Positions 24,359 through 32,764 of a stretch of 64,000 nt of DNA are shown one piece after another. The notes beneath the pieces are model-generated. The model did not search any database. It saw nothing but the letters and a program-made list of their open reading frames with translations, and was not told the DNA's origin. A program made the translations under genes and the position numbers. Position 1 is the stretch's first letter. Each line of letters opens with the position of its first letter. Origin of the DNA: Bog-756 sp963833585 (lineage in GTDB: Bacteria > Actinomycetota > Acidimicrobiia > Acidimicrobiales > RAAP-2); the NCBI GenBank assembly GCA_963833585.1, contig CAWHYF010000005.1, forward strand, positions 744,001-808,000. Reading direction: 5' to 3'.

Positions 24359-25798
24359 CTAGGCGGGGGGCCGATCTTCACCCATTCCGGGGCCCCCGGG
24401 GGCACTCGGACCCCACTGGGCCTCCCCGCGACGTCTGACCCGGAGGCCGTCCGCCCCCACCAGGGAGGCCGGGCCCACCGAGGAACCTCCGTACCGGTCC
24501 CGGATGGCGTCGACGGCTGACGTCACGGTGGCCCAGGAGCCCTGGATCCGCTCGGCCTCCTCCTCGGCCCTGACCAGTCGGTCGGCACCACTGGGCCCGT
24601 CGGGACCAACACTCACCGTGTCCGGGTCGGCCGGCCTGCCGGCCCCCGCCGGCCCGAGGTCGAGATCGAGGATGAGTTGGCGGCCCGCCTGGGCGTCGCC
24701 GAATCCGGAGAGGCTCACCCCGAGCAGGCGCACCCCCTGGTCCAGCGGGACCGAATCGAGCAGGGCCGTCGCCACCGAGCCGATGGCCGGCGAGGCGTCG
24801 ACCGGCGAGGGGAGCGAGTGGCTGCGGGTGGTCATCGAGAAGTCCGCGAAGCGGACCTTCACGTTGATGGTCCGGGCCGCCAGGCCCGACCGGCGGAGTG
24901 CGGTGGCCGACGCGTCCACCATGCGAAGGAGGTGGTCGCGGAGCACGCCACGGTCCCAGAGGTCGGAGGTGAAGGTCTCCTCGTGCCCGATCGATTTGGC
25001 CTCCTGGTCGGGAACGACCGGCCGCGGGTCGCGGCCGCGGGCCAGCTCGGCGAGATGGATCCCCTGGGCCTTCCCGAGCAGCCGCTGCAGCGAGCCGGAC
25101 GGAACCCGGGCCAGATCGCCGATGGTCATGATGCCCACGGACTCCAGCCGCCGCCCGGTGACCGGGCCCACTCCCCACAGGGCGCCGACGGGAAGCGGGT
25201 GAAGGAACCCCAGCTCCTGGTCGGGCTCGACCACCACCACCCCGGCACCCTCGGAGATGCCGGACCGGGTGGCGGAGGGCTTGGCCGCCTTCGAGGCCAG
25301 CTTGGCCATCAGCTTGCTGCGGCCCACGCCCACCGAGCAGTCCAAGCGGAGCTCGGCGGCGACCCGCCGGCGGATGGCGGCGGCGATGGTCGGGCCGTCG
25401 CCGAACAGCTGCTGTGATCCGGTGACGTCGAGAAAGGCCTCGTCCAGCGAGATCCCCTCCACCAGCGGGGTCACCGAGCGGAAGATGGCGTGCAACCGGT
25501 CGCTCTCCTCCATGTAGCGGTGGAAGCGGCCGTCGACGAACACCGCCTGCGGGCACAGCCGACGGGCGACCGACGACGGCATGGCCGAATGCACCCCGAA
25601 CCGGCGGGCCTCGTAGGTACAGGCGGCCACCACGCCGCGGGCCCCTGATCCCCCGACAATCACCGGAAGCCCGGCCAGCGACGGGTCGTCGAGCACCTCC
25701 ACCGAGGCGAAGAAGGCATCCATGTCGACATGGAGAATCACCCGAGGGGGGCCCACCCCCCCGTCCGGCCCTGATCCGGGGCCCGGACCTTCACCCAC
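24359..25798 (-). CDS. dinB: DNA polymerase IV (Y-family, DinB)
   Basis: Error-prone translesion polymerase. The palm has ILHVDMDAFFASVEVL and the catalytic SLDEAFLDVTGSQQLF; the HhH region has GVGPVTGRRLESVGIMTIGD; the little-finger domain follows. At 479 aa it is longer than E. coli DinB (351), the extra being a C-terminal tail of about 100 residues ending RVRRRGEAQWGPSAPGGPG; I do not see a clear beta-clamp motif in it. Start GTG 25798 overlaps the PIG-L stop and has GGAGG 10 nt upstream; GTG 25741 is possible. No LexA box immediately upstream. Confidence 0.92.
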   Translation of the reverse strand: MGEGPGPGSGPDGGVGPPRVILHVDMDAFFASVEVLDDPSLAGLPVIVGGSGARGVVAACTYEARRFGVHSAMPSSVARRLCPQAVFVDGRFHRYMEESDRLHAIFRSVTPLVEGISLDEAFLDVTGSQQLFGDGPTIAAAIRRRVAAELRLDCSVGVGRSKLMAKLASKAAKPSATRSGISEGAGVVVVEPDQELGFLHPLPVGALWGVGPVTGRRLESVGIMTIGDLARVPSGSLQRLLGKAQGIHLAELARGRDPRPVVPDQEAKSIGHEETFTSDLWDRGVLRDHLLRMVDASATALRRSGLAARTINVKVRFADFSMTTRSHSLPSPVDASPAIGSVATALLDSVPLDQGVRLLGVSLSGFGDAQAGRQLILDLDLGPAGAGRPADPDTVSVGPDGPSGADRLVRAEEEAERIQGSWATVTSAVDAIRDRYGGSSVGPASLVGADGLRVRRRGEAQWGPSAPGGPGMGEDRPPA

Positions 25799-26501
25799 CG
25801 AGGCGCAGCCTCCGGAACCCTTCGGCGAAGGGCACGCCGGCTTGCCGCCCGGCATCCTCGGCCCCCAACCTGACCGCCGTCGAGGCCCACTCCACTCCGT
25901 CGGGGAACTGACTCCGGTGGCAGGCCACCGCCTCCCCCTTGACGTCCACCGTTGACGAGATGTCCACCCAGACATCGGGCTCGAGGGTGCCGGACATGAG
26001 GACCGTGGTCACCTGGTGAGCCGGGCCGGCCCGGGGGAAGTAGTGAGGGAGCGCCGCCGCCGGCGAGACCGCGTCGAGCGCCGCCATGCCGGTGATCCGG
26101 TGGTCGCGGTGGTTGAAGTAGTCGTGGCCGAAGAACACCGCGGTCGGGTCGGGGCAGAGCACGACGTCGGGTCGGAAGCGGCGCACCGCCGTCACCAGCG
26201 CCTCGCGGAGGTCGGCGTCGTCGCCCAGCTCCCCGTCCCGGTAGTTGAGGGAGTCCTGGCCGGCGACGCCCAGGCACTCCGCCGCCTCGGCCGACTCCAT
26301 GGCACGTCGGGCCGCCAGCTCGGACGGGTCGACGGAGGGATCCGATGACCCCTTGCCCCCGTCGGTACACAGGATGATCCGTACCTCGCAACCGGCCTTG
26401 GCCCAGACGGCCAGCGTCCCACCACACGAGACATCCGGGTCGTCCGGGTGGGCGTAGATGGCCAGGACCCGTCCGGGCGTGTCGGTGAGCAGCTCCGCCA
26501 T
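25791..26501 (-). CDS. PIG-L family (LmbE-like) zinc N-deacetylase
   Basis: 236 aa. It has the zinc-binding AHPDDPDVSCGGTLA near the N-terminus and the HRDHRITGMAALDAV region that supplies the third ligand. The family deacetylates GlcNAc-linked compounds; actinobacterial members include MshB and Mca of mycothiol metabolism. The spacing and length fit the generic LmbE group, so the substrate stays open. Start ATG 26501 lies 2 nt after the nrdR stop, so nrdR, this gene and dinB are probably one operon. Confidence 0.85.
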   Translation of the reverse strand: MAELLTDTPGRVLAIYAHPDDPDVSCGGTLAVWAKAGCEVRIILCTDGGKGSSDPSVDPSELAARRAMESAEAAECLGVAGQDSLNYRDGELGDDADLREALVTAVRRFRPDVVLCPDPTAVFFGHDYFNHRDHRITGMAALDAVSPAAALPHYFPRAGPAHQVTTVLMSGTLEPDVWVDISSTVDVKGEAVACHRSQFPDGVEWASTAVRLGAEDAGRQAGVPFAEGFRRLRLGG

Positions 26502-26503
26502 GT

Positions 26504-26977
26504 TCAGGCCTCGGGTTGCTTCGGCGCCGTGGTCTTGGTGAGGAGACCGACCTCCCGGCGGAAGTCGTCGACGCCCTCGAACCCCTTGTAGACACTGGCG
26601 AACCGCAGGTAGGCCACCTCGTCCACCTCTCGGAGTCGTTCCAGCACCGCCAGACCCACCTCCTCGGAGGTGGGTTCGGAGCCGTCCTCCCTCAGCTCGT
26701 CCTCCACTTCTTGGGCCACCGTCCCGAGCTGCTCCTCGGTCACCGGCCTGTTCTTGGTGGCTGAGCGCAGCCCGTCGATCAACTTGCCCCGGTCGAAGGG
26801 CTGCCGGAGGCCCGACCGCTTGATGACCATCAGCGGGATCTCGTCGACTCGCTCGAAGGTGGTGTAGCGGCGGCCACAGCTGACGCACTCCCGACGGCGC
26901 CGGATGGCGGCTCCCTCCTCGGCCAATCTCGAGTCGACCACCCGATCGTCGTCAGCCAGGCACCAGGGGCATCGCAC
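26504..26977 (-). CDS. nrdR: Transcriptional repressor NrdR
   Basis: Repressor of ribonucleotide reductase genes that senses dATP/ATP. 157 aa. An N-terminal zinc ribbon has Cys 3, 6, 31 and 34 (MRCPWC and CVSCGRR), and an ATP-cone domain follows (PLMVIKRSGLRQPFDRGKLI). ASVYKGFEGVDDFRREV is the standard NrdR C-terminus. The order nrdR, LysM protein, lexA is conserved in Actinobacteria. No nrd genes are in the window. Confidence 0.96.
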   Translation of the reverse strand: MRCPWCLADDDRVVDSRLAEEGAAIRRRRECVSCGRRYTTFERVDEIPLMVIKRSGLRQPFDRGKLIDGLRSATKNRPVTEEQLGTVAQEVEDELREDGSEPTSEEVGLAVLERLREVDEVAYLRFASVYKGFEGVDDFRREVGLLTKTTAPKQPEA

Positions 26978-27058
26978 GACACGAGGCTAGTGCTCCTCCC
27001 CATGGGCAGCCCGTCGTCCGAAGCCCTCGGAGCCGGGTCGAGGCGGGCCGGGCGGCCG

Positions 27059-27532
27059 TCAGGGCAGGACGATCCGCTCGCCCGGCACCACGGTGTCCGA
27101 GCCGGTCTGCGCGGCCAGTCTGGCCACCAGCGGACGGGGATCGGCGGTTGGTTCCAGCCGCTCGGCGATGGTCCACAGGGTGTCACCCGGCTGCACGGTG
27201 TAGGTGGCGCCCTGGGTCTCCGCCGGAGCGGAACCGGTGGGGTGGGAGTGACCACCGGTCCCGCTCAGCGGAAGAGCTAGCAACACGGCGAGGAGGGCCG
27301 TGGTGGCGAGAAGCGTCCGGCGGCGGCGGACGGCGACCGAAGCCCGCGGGCGACCGGGGCGGTGCCCGGCGCCTTCGGGCACCGGAGCCAGGTGGGGGCG
27401 CCGGGTCCCCTCGCCGACCAGGGGATCACCGAGCGGGGCGGGCACCGTTCCCACCAGACGGAGGCCCGGGGCCCGGACGGGAGCGATCGGCCCGGCGGTC
27501 CGGTGGTCGGGCTCCAACCAGAGTGCCGTCAT
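27059..27532 (-). CDS. LysM-domain membrane protein, candidate SOS-induced cell division inhibitor (YneA/ChiZ/DivS-like)
   Basis: 157 aa: a 65-residue cytoplasmic stretch, an Arg-rich stop (VAVRRRRTLLATTALLAVLL starts the membrane helix, about residues 73-90), then one extracytoplasmic LysM domain (YTVQPGDTLWTIAERL). Start ATG 27532 is set by GGAGGT 7 nt upstream. Its position divergent from lexA, next to nrdR, and under LexA boxes is that of Rv2719c (ChiZ) in mycobacteria, DivS in corynebacteria and YneA in Bacillus, which halt division during DNA damage. Function is inferred from that context. Confidence 0.8.
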   Translation of the reverse strand: MTALWLEPDHRTAGPIAPVRAPGLRLVGTVPAPLGDPLVGEGTRRPHLAPVPEGAGHRPGRPRASVAVRRRRTLLATTALLAVLLALPLSGTGGHSHPTGSAPAETQGATYTVQPGDTLWTIAERLEPTADPRPLVARLAAQTGSDTVVPGERIVLP

Positions 27533-27677
27533 CGAGCTGACCTCCAATGCTGTTCGCCCCGGGTGGGGCGGGCCGCGAGCCCGGCCCATTCGTGCGTCTC
27601 GACAGGGTCTGTGTCCATGGTCACGGTGTACTCCGGGGGTGTGACACCACTCCGGCCCCGGCCCCGACCGGCTCCAT

Positions 27678-27691
27678 CGAACCTGTGTTCG
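27678..27691. promoter_or_regulatory. LexA (SOS) box 1
   Basis: CGAACctgtGTTCG, a perfect 5+5 match to the Gram-positive core CGAACnnnnGTTCG. It lies just downstream of the predicted start site of the LysM gene. Confidence 0.8.
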
Positions 27692-27701
27692 TCATGGGCT
27701 C

Positions 27702-27731
27702 ATGTCAGCACGAACGCCTGTTCGCTGTCAA
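27702..27731 (-). promoter_or_regulatory. Predicted promoter of the LysM gene
   Basis: Minus strand: consensus -35 TTGACA (27726-27731), 18-nt spacer, weak -10 TGACAT (27702-27707). LexA box 2 fills the spacer. It implies a leader of about 160 nt. Confidence 0.4.
27711..27724. promoter_or_regulatory. LexA (SOS) box 2
   Basis: CGAACgcctGTTCG, a perfect match to the SOS core, placed 33 bp from box 1 inside the spacer of the LysM gene promoter. Confidence 0.82.
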
Positions 27732-27740
27732 GCGATTCTT

Positions 27741-27754
27741 CGAACGGGTGTTTG
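27741..27754. promoter_or_regulatory. LexA (SOS) box 3
   Basis: CGAACgggtGTTTG, one mismatch to the SOS core, 30 bp from box 2; overlaps the predicted lexA -35 element. Confidence 0.7.
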
Positions 27755-27780
27755 CTTTCGCACCTCCCGGGCACTACGTT
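27752..27780 (+). promoter_or_regulatory. lexA: Predicted lexA promoter
   Basis: -35 TTGCTT (27752-27757), 17-nt spacer, -10 TACGTT (27775-27780). LexA box 3 overlaps the -35 and box 4 covers the start-site region, fitting autorepression. Confidence 0.45.
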
Positions 27781-27784
27781 CTTC

Positions 27785-27798
27785 CAAACAGACGTTCG
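27785..27798. promoter_or_regulatory. LexA (SOS) box 4
   Basis: CAAACagacGTTCG, one mismatch to the SOS core, placed at the predicted transcription start of lexA and 44 bp from box 3. Confidence 0.6.
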
Positions 27799-27857
27799 CC
27801 ATCCGGCCGGACGTGAGGCGATGCGGGCGGCGACGCCTGTGGCGACCAAGGAGAGCC

Positions 27858-28487
27858 ATGGCCCAGGTACTGAGCACCAAGCGCAAGCAGATTCTGGACT
27901 GCATCTCCGAGGCGGTCCGGGAGCGGGGCTACCCCCCGTCGGTGCGGGAGATCGGTGAGTCGGTCGGTCTCACTTCCTCCTCCACCGTCCACGCCCACCT
28001 CGCCGTCCTCCAGCGAGAGGGGTACCTCCGACGGGACCCGACCAAGCCGCGGGCCATCGAGGTCTGCTACGACCCGTCGTCCAAGGTGATCATGGACTCC
28101 CGTCCGATCCGGCACGTCCCGCTGGTCGGCGACGTAGCCGCGGGAACCGGCGTCCTGGCCCAGGAGAACGTGGAGGAGCTCTACCCCCTGCCCGAGGACT
28201 TCACCGGCAACGGGACGCTCTTCATGGTCACGGTGCGGGGCGACTCGATGATCGACGCCGGGATCATGGACGGCGACTTCGTCGTCGTCCGTCAGCAGCC
28301 CACGGCCGACGAGGGCGACGTGGTGGTGGCGGGCATCCCCGACGGGGAGGCCACCGTCAAGCGGCTGTCCGCCCGCGACGGGAAGGTGGTCCTGCAGCCG
28401 GCCAACCAACGGCTCTCCCCCATGGAGTTCGAGCCCGGGGAAGTGACCATCTACGGCCGGGTGGTGACGGTGCTGCGCCGTCTCTGA
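27858..28487 (+). CDS. lexA: SOS repressor LexA
   Basis: Self-cleaving repressor of the DNA-damage regulon. The N-terminal winged HTH has PSVREIGESVGLTSSSTVHA; the S24 peptidase domain has the cleavage site Ala95-Gly96 (GDVAAGTG), catalytic Ser130 (VRGDSMIDAGI) and Lys168 (ATVKRL). 209 aa. Start ATG 27858 has AAGGAG just upstream and gives the family N-terminus; the open frame upstream crosses the promoter and LexA boxes and is not coding. It is the only plus-strand gene in a 50-kb stretch and is divergent from the LysM gene. Confidence 0.97.
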   Translation: MAQVLSTKRKQILDCISEAVRERGYPPSVREIGESVGLTSSSTVHAHLAVLQREGYLRRDPTKPRAIEVCYDPSSKVIMDSRPIRHVPLVGDVAAGTGVLAQENVEELYPLPEDFTGNGTLFMVTVRGDSMIDAGIMDGDFVVVRQQPTADEGDVVVAGIPDGEATVKRLSARDGKVVLQPANQRLSPMEFEPGEVTIYGRVVTVLRRL

Positions 28488-28528
28488 GGGCTGGCCGTCA
28501 CTGAGGGTCGTCCCCGTCCGGGGCCGGT

Positions 28529-29530
28529 CTACGCCGGAGGCGTGGTCACCCCGACCGAGGTCATGTCGGGGTAGCGGTTCCCGGCCCCGGCCCCTACCGG
28601 GAAGACCTCCTCGAGTGCGGCGAGGTCGAGGTCGCTGAGCTCCACGTCCAACGCGGCCACGTTCTCCTCGAGGTAGGTGCGGCGCTTGGTTCCGGGAATC
28701 GGGACCACGTCATCGCCCCGGGAGAGGACCCAGGCCAGGGCCAGCTGGCCCGGCGTGCAGCCTTTCTGAGCGGCCAGCCGGCGCACCTGGTCCACCAGCT
28801 CGATGTTGTGGGCGAAGTTCTCCCCGGTGAACCGGGGCAGGTGGGCCCGGAAGTCGCCCTCGGGAAAGTCGTCCGGCGCGGTGATCTGGCCGGTCAGGAA
28901 GCCCCGACCGAGTGGGCTGTAGGCCACCAGGCCGATCCCCAGCTCCCGGGCGGTGTCGATCACCGGGCCCTCGAGGTCGCGGCTCCACAGAGACCATTCG
29001 CTCTGGAGGGCGGCGATCGGGTGGACGGCACAGGCCCGGCGCATGGTGTCGGGCAGGGCCTCGGACAGGCCCAGGTACCGGACCTTGCCCTCGGACACCA
29101 GCTCGGCCATGGCGCCAACCGTCTCCTCGATGGGGACCTTCCCGTCCGTGCGGTGCTGGTAGTAGAGGTCGATGTGGTCCACGCCCAGCCTCCCGAGCGA
29201 GCCCTCGCAGGCCTGGCGCACGTAGGCCGGGTCACCCCGGACCGTCCGTACCGCCGGGTCGGGGCCCCGGGAGATACCGAACTTGGTGGCCAGCACCACC
29301 TGGTCCCGACGGTCGGCGATGGCCCGGCCTACCAGCTGCTCGTTGAGGTACGGGCCGTACATGTCCGAGGTGTCGAGGAAGGTGATCCCGAGGTCGAGGG
29401 CGCGGTGGATGGTGCTGATCGACTCGTCGTCGTCGCCCTTCCCGTAGAACTCGCTCATCCCCATGCAACCGAGGCCCTCGGCCGAGACCTCGAGCCCGGC
29501 GCGGCCCAGGGTGCGGGTCGGCGCGGTCAT
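28529..29530 (-). CDS. Aldo/keto reductase
   Basis: NAD(P)H-dependent oxidoreductase of the AKR superfamily, 333 aa, TIM barrel. The catalytic tetrad is visible: Asp and Tyr in FLDTSDMYGPYLNEQLVGRA, Lys in VVLATKFG and His in LYYQHRTD. The C-terminal cofactor loop has VVPIPGTKRRTYLEENV. It is closest in pattern to the AKR13-type (IolS/YakC-like) group. Its start overlaps the dapE stop, so it is expressed with dapD-dapE, but no link to lysine synthesis is known. Confidence 0.92.
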   Translation of the reverse strand: MTAPTRTLGRAGLEVSAEGLGCMGMSEFYGKGDDDESISTIHRALDLGITFLDTSDMYGPYLNEQLVGRAIADRRDQVVLATKFGISRGPDPAVRTVRGDPAYVRQACEGSLGRLGVDHIDLYYQHRTDGKVPIEETVGAMAELVSEGKVRYLGLSEALPDTMRRACAVHPIAALQSEWSLWSRDLEGPVIDTARELGIGLVAYSPLGRGFLTGQITAPDDFPEGDFRAHLPRFTGENFAHNIELVDQVRRLAAQKGCTPGQLALAWVLSRGDDVVPIPGTKRRTYLEENVAALDVELSDLDLAALEEVFPVGAGAGNRYPDMTSVGVTTPPA

Positions 29531-30642
29531 GGTCCGACCCTACGCCCGGTACGGAGCAGCGTGCCCAGCACGGCGGCGGTCCGTTCCAGGGCGCCGGCGG
29601 TCACGTGCTCGTCCTGGGTGTGGGCCACCAGGGGGTCGCCGGGACCGAAGTTGGCGGCCGGGACCCCGTGGGCCCAGAGCGAGGAGGCGTCGGTCCAGCC
29701 CTGTTTGGCCACCGGACGGGTGCCGGTGGCGGCCACCAAGCCGGCCAGCAGCGGATGGTCCAGGGCCGGCGGCGCGCCAGCGGCCGAGTCGGCCAGCTCC
29801 CACCGGTCACCCGGCTCGAGGTGGGGCCCGAGGAGGTCCCGCAGGGAGGCCTCGGCCTCCTCGGGGGTCCGGTCCGGGGCGAAGCGGTGATTGATCAGCA
29901 ACGAGGCCTGGTCGGGGACCACGTTGCCCGAGACCCCGCCGGCGATCTCGACCGCCTGGAGCTGCTCGACGTACTCGCAGCCGTCCAGTACCGGCCGGCG
30001 GCCGCGGTAGGCCGCCACGGCATCCAGTACCGGCGCCAACCGGTGGATGGCGTTGCGGCCGGACTGGGGGCGGGCGGTGTGGGCCCGGCGTCCCTTCAGC
30101 GAGATCAGGATCCGGAGGGTCCCCTGGCAGCCCGCCTCCACCACCCCGTCCGTGGGCTCACCCAGGATGGCGGCGTCCGCCACCAGCAGTTCGGGCCGGT
30201 GCTCCCAGAGGTGGCGCAGCCCGTTGAACTCCTGGGCCACCTCCTCACCGGAGTAGAAGACCCAGGTCACGTCCACGGCCGGCTCGGGGATGGTGCCGGC
30301 CAGGTGGAGGAAGACGGCCAAGCCGCCCTTCATGTCGGCCGAACCGACCCCGTAGAGGGTCTCGCCCTCGATGCGGGGCTCCTCGTTCCCCCCCACCGGC
30401 GGGACGGTGTCGAGATGGCCGGCCATCAGGACCCGGTACTGACGACCGAGGTCGGTCCGGGCCACCACGTTGTGGCCCAGGCGCTCGACCTCCAGCCAGG
30501 GGCACAGCCGCAGCGCCGCCTCCACCGCGTCGGCCATCGGGCCCTCGACGTGGCTGACCGAGGGAATGGCGACCAGCGCCGTGGTCAGCCCGAACAGACC
30601 GTCGGGCATCGGGTGGGCGCCCTCGGGAGCCCCGCTGCTCAC
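29527..30642 (-). CDS. dapE: Succinyl-diaminopimelate desuccinylase (M20 metallopeptidase family)
   Basis: Removes succinate from N-succinyl-LL-DAP. 371 aa. Di-zinc site: LMAGHLDTVPPVGG (first His and Asp), GSADMKGGLAVFLHL (bridging Asp), YSGEEVAQEFNGL (catalytic Glu pair) and the late AHTQDEHVT His. The lid domain lies between. The assignment as DapE rather than ArgE or another M20 enzyme rests on the GTPA overlap with dapD (dapD stop and dapE GTG share bases) and the surrounding dap genes. Start GTG 30642; an internal ATG 11 codons in is possible. Confidence 0.9.
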   Translation of the reverse strand: MSSGAPEGAHPMPDGLFGLTTALVAIPSVSHVEGPMADAVEAALRLCPWLEVERLGHNVVARTDLGRQYRVLMAGHLDTVPPVGGNEEPRIEGETLYGVGSADMKGGLAVFLHLAGTIPEPAVDVTWVFYSGEEVAQEFNGLRHLWEHRPELLVADAAILGEPTDGVVEAGCQGTLRILISLKGRRAHTARPQSGRNAIHRLAPVLDAVAAYRGRRPVLDGCEYVEQLQAVEIAGGVSGNVVPDQASLLINHRFAPDRTPEEAEASLRDLLGPHLEPGDRWELADSAAGAPPALDHPLLAGLVAATGTRPVAKQGWTDASSLWAHGVPAANFGPGDPLVAHTQDEHVTAGALERTAAVLGTLLRTGRRVGP

Positions 30643-31466
30643 GTGGAGACACCGTGGTGGCGCAGAATGTCATTGAGCTGGGCCTTGTCGTGCCGCTCCC
30701 CCTCCGTCAGCGTCTTGATGACCAGCACACAGGGCAGGAAGAACTCCCCGCCGGGGAACTCCCGCCGCCGGGAGGCCTGGACCGCCACCGACCAGGGGGG
30801 GACGTGCCCGCGGCTGATCTCGTCGCCGGACAGCGCGTCGATCACCGGGATGGACGGGTTGAGGATGGTCCCCTCCCCCACCACCGAGCCCCGGCTGACC
30901 CGCGCCCCCTGGGTGATCATGCACCGGCTCCCGATCATGACCTCGTCCTCGATGATCACCGGCGCGGCCTGGGCCGGCTCCAGCACGCCGCCGATGCCCA
31001 CCCCACCGGAGAGGTGGACCTGTTCCCCGATCTGTGCGCAAGACCCGACCGTGGCCCAGGTGTCCACCATGGTCCCGGCGCCCACCCGGGCCCCGATGTT
31101 GACGTAGCTGGGCATGCAGATGACCCCGTTGCCCAGAAAAGAGCCCCACCGGGCCGAGGCCCCCGGTACGACCCGGACCCCGGAGGCGGCGTACCCCTTC
31201 TTGAGCGGGAGCTTGTCGGCGTACTCAAAGGGACCCACCTCCATCGTCTCCATCGCCTTCAGCCGGAACAGGAGCAGGATGGCCTGCTTCAGCCACTGGT
31301 GCACGACCACCTGGTCGGTGGCCGGATCCACCTCGGCCACCCGGGCCTGGCCCGAGTCGAGCAGACCCACGGCCTCGGTCACCACCGCCAGCGCGTCGGT
31401 GTCGGTAGGGCCGAGCTGTGCGGCGCGGGACCACAGCTCTTCGATCTGGGACTGGAGGTCTGCCAT
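30639..31466 (-). CDS. dapD: Tetrahydrodipicolinate N-succinyltransferase, proteobacterial (E. coli) subtype
   Basis: Succinyl-CoA-dependent step of DAP synthesis. 275 aa: an N-terminal helical domain, then left-handed beta-helix hexapeptides with CMPSYVNIGARVGAGTMVDT, WATVGSCAQIGEQVHLSGGV and GIGGVLEPAQAAPVIIEDEV. Length and these motifs match the E. coli-type DapD closely, not the roughly 317-aa actinobacterial DapD known from Mycobacterium. This suggests an old transfer or a class-specific choice. It confirms the succinylase branch for lysine and wall DAP. Confidence 0.94.
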   Translation of the reverse strand: MADLQSQIEELWSRAAQLGPTDTDALAVVTEAVGLLDSGQARVAEVDPATDQVVVHQWLKQAILLLFRLKAMETMEVGPFEYADKLPLKKGYAASGVRVVPGASARWGSFLGNGVICMPSYVNIGARVGAGTMVDTWATVGSCAQIGEQVHLSGGVGIGGVLEPAQAAPVIIEDEVMIGSRCMITQGARVSRGSVVGEGTILNPSIPVIDALSGDEISRGHVPPWSVAVQASRRREFPGGEFFLPCVLVIKTLTEGERHDKAQLNDILRHHGVST

Positions 31467-31555
31467 GGCCAGACGTTACCGCCGGGTCCGACCGGCCCGG
31501 CTCTGCATCCGTCCGCTGCCCCCGTCGAAGGGCCTGCCGCCTCCCGTCCTCCCGA

Positions 31556-32764
31556 TCACGCCGGGGACGCCGCGCCGAGCGACCGGCCGGCCAGCCGCCG
31601 GGCCACCAGTTGCAGCCGGTCCAGCGGCTGGACCACCGCCACCCGGACGTGGCCGGCGCCCCCGGGGCCGTAGAGGTCCCCGGGACTGGTCAGCAAACCA
31701 CCCTCCAGGGCCAGCGCCTCGGCCAGCCCCCAGGCCCCGGCACCGCCGCCGTCGACCCAACCGCCGGGTACCGGAACCCAGAGGTAGAACCCGCCGGCCG
31801 GCAGCGGGGCCGGCACGCCGGCGTCGGACAGTACCCCCGCCACGAAGGCCAGCCGCTCCTGGTAGCGGTGTCGTTGCTCCACCACGTGGGTGTCGTCCGC
31901 GAGGGCGGCCACGGCTGCGGCCTGGACGGGGCCGGGAACCATCAGGCCGGCGTGGCGTCGGACGTCGACCAGGAAGCCGACCAGGTCCGGGTCGCCGGCG
32001 TAGAAGCCGGCTCTCACGCCGGCCAGGTTGGACCGCTTGGACAGGGAATGGACCGCCACCACGCCGTCCAGACCGGCCGCCAGCGCCGAGGCCGGCGGGC
32101 CGTCCCAGGTGAACTCGGCGTAGCACTCGTCGGAGAACACCGGAATGCGGTGCCGGCGACCCCACCGGGCCACCTCGGCCATGTCGGTCAGCTCGCCGGT
32201 GGGATTGGACGGCGTATTGGCCCAGACCATCAGGGCCCGTTCGACGTCCTCAGCCGCCACCGAGTCGAGGTCGAGGCCGCCGCCGGCGGGTGCGGGCACC
32301 GGTACCGGTCGGCACCCCCCGAGCAGTGCACCCATGGCGTAGGTGGGATAGGAGACCGCGGGATAGAGCACGGTGTCCCGGGCCGGGGTGCGAAGGCGGA
32401 GATACTGGGCCGCCGACGCCACGAACTCCTTGGTCCCCACGCACGCCGCCACCTCGGTGTCGGAGTCGAGGGTGACCCCGAACCGTCGGGCCAGCCACTC
32501 GCCGGCGGCCTGCCGGTAGGCCGGCGATCCCGGCGAGGTGGGGTAGCCCCGCTCGCTGCCCGAGGTCGCCAGGGCCTCCACCACCGCGTGGGGTGGCGGG
32601 TCGCACGGGGTCCCGATGGAACAGTCCACCAGTCCCCCGTCCCCGGCGAAACGGTCCTCGGCCCGGGACTTCAGTGCGTTGAGCCGGTCGTAGGGATACG
32701 GGGGCGGGTGGAAGCCGCCCCGGCGGCCGGGGTCCGGTGCCGGCGGTTCGGGGTGCACGCTCAC
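31556..32764 (-). CDS. dapC: Succinyldiaminopimelate aminotransferase (PLP fold type I)
   Basis: Transaminates N-succinyl-2-amino-6-ketopimelate with glutamate. 402 aa. Motifs: DCSIGTPCDPPPHAVVEAL near the N-terminus, VWANTPSNPTGELTDMAEVA, FSDECYAEFTWDG (PLP-ring Asp and Tyr) and VHSLSKRSNLAGVRAGFYAG with the PLP lysine. C-terminal substrate Arg region is GHVRVAVVQPLDRLQLVARR. Start GTG 32764 overlaps the hflX stop (GTGA); a much longer open frame upstream is antisense-phase hflX. Assignment as DapC rests on family plus the dapF/hflX/dapD context. Confidence 0.88.
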   Translation of the reverse strand: MSVHPEPPAPDPGRRGGFHPPPYPYDRLNALKSRAEDRFAGDGGLVDCSIGTPCDPPPHAVVEALATSGSERGYPTSPGSPAYRQAAGEWLARRFGVTLDSDTEVAACVGTKEFVASAAQYLRLRTPARDTVLYPAVSYPTYAMGALLGGCRPVPVPAPAGGGLDLDSVAAEDVERALMVWANTPSNPTGELTDMAEVARWGRRHRIPVFSDECYAEFTWDGPPASALAAGLDGVVAVHSLSKRSNLAGVRAGFYAGDPDLVGFLVDVRRHAGLMVPGPVQAAAVAALADDTHVVEQRHRYQERLAFVAGVLSDAGVPAPLPAGGFYLWVPVPGGWVDGGGAGAWGLAEALALEGGLLTSPGDLYGPGGAGHVRVAVVQPLDRLQLVARRLAGRSLGAASPA

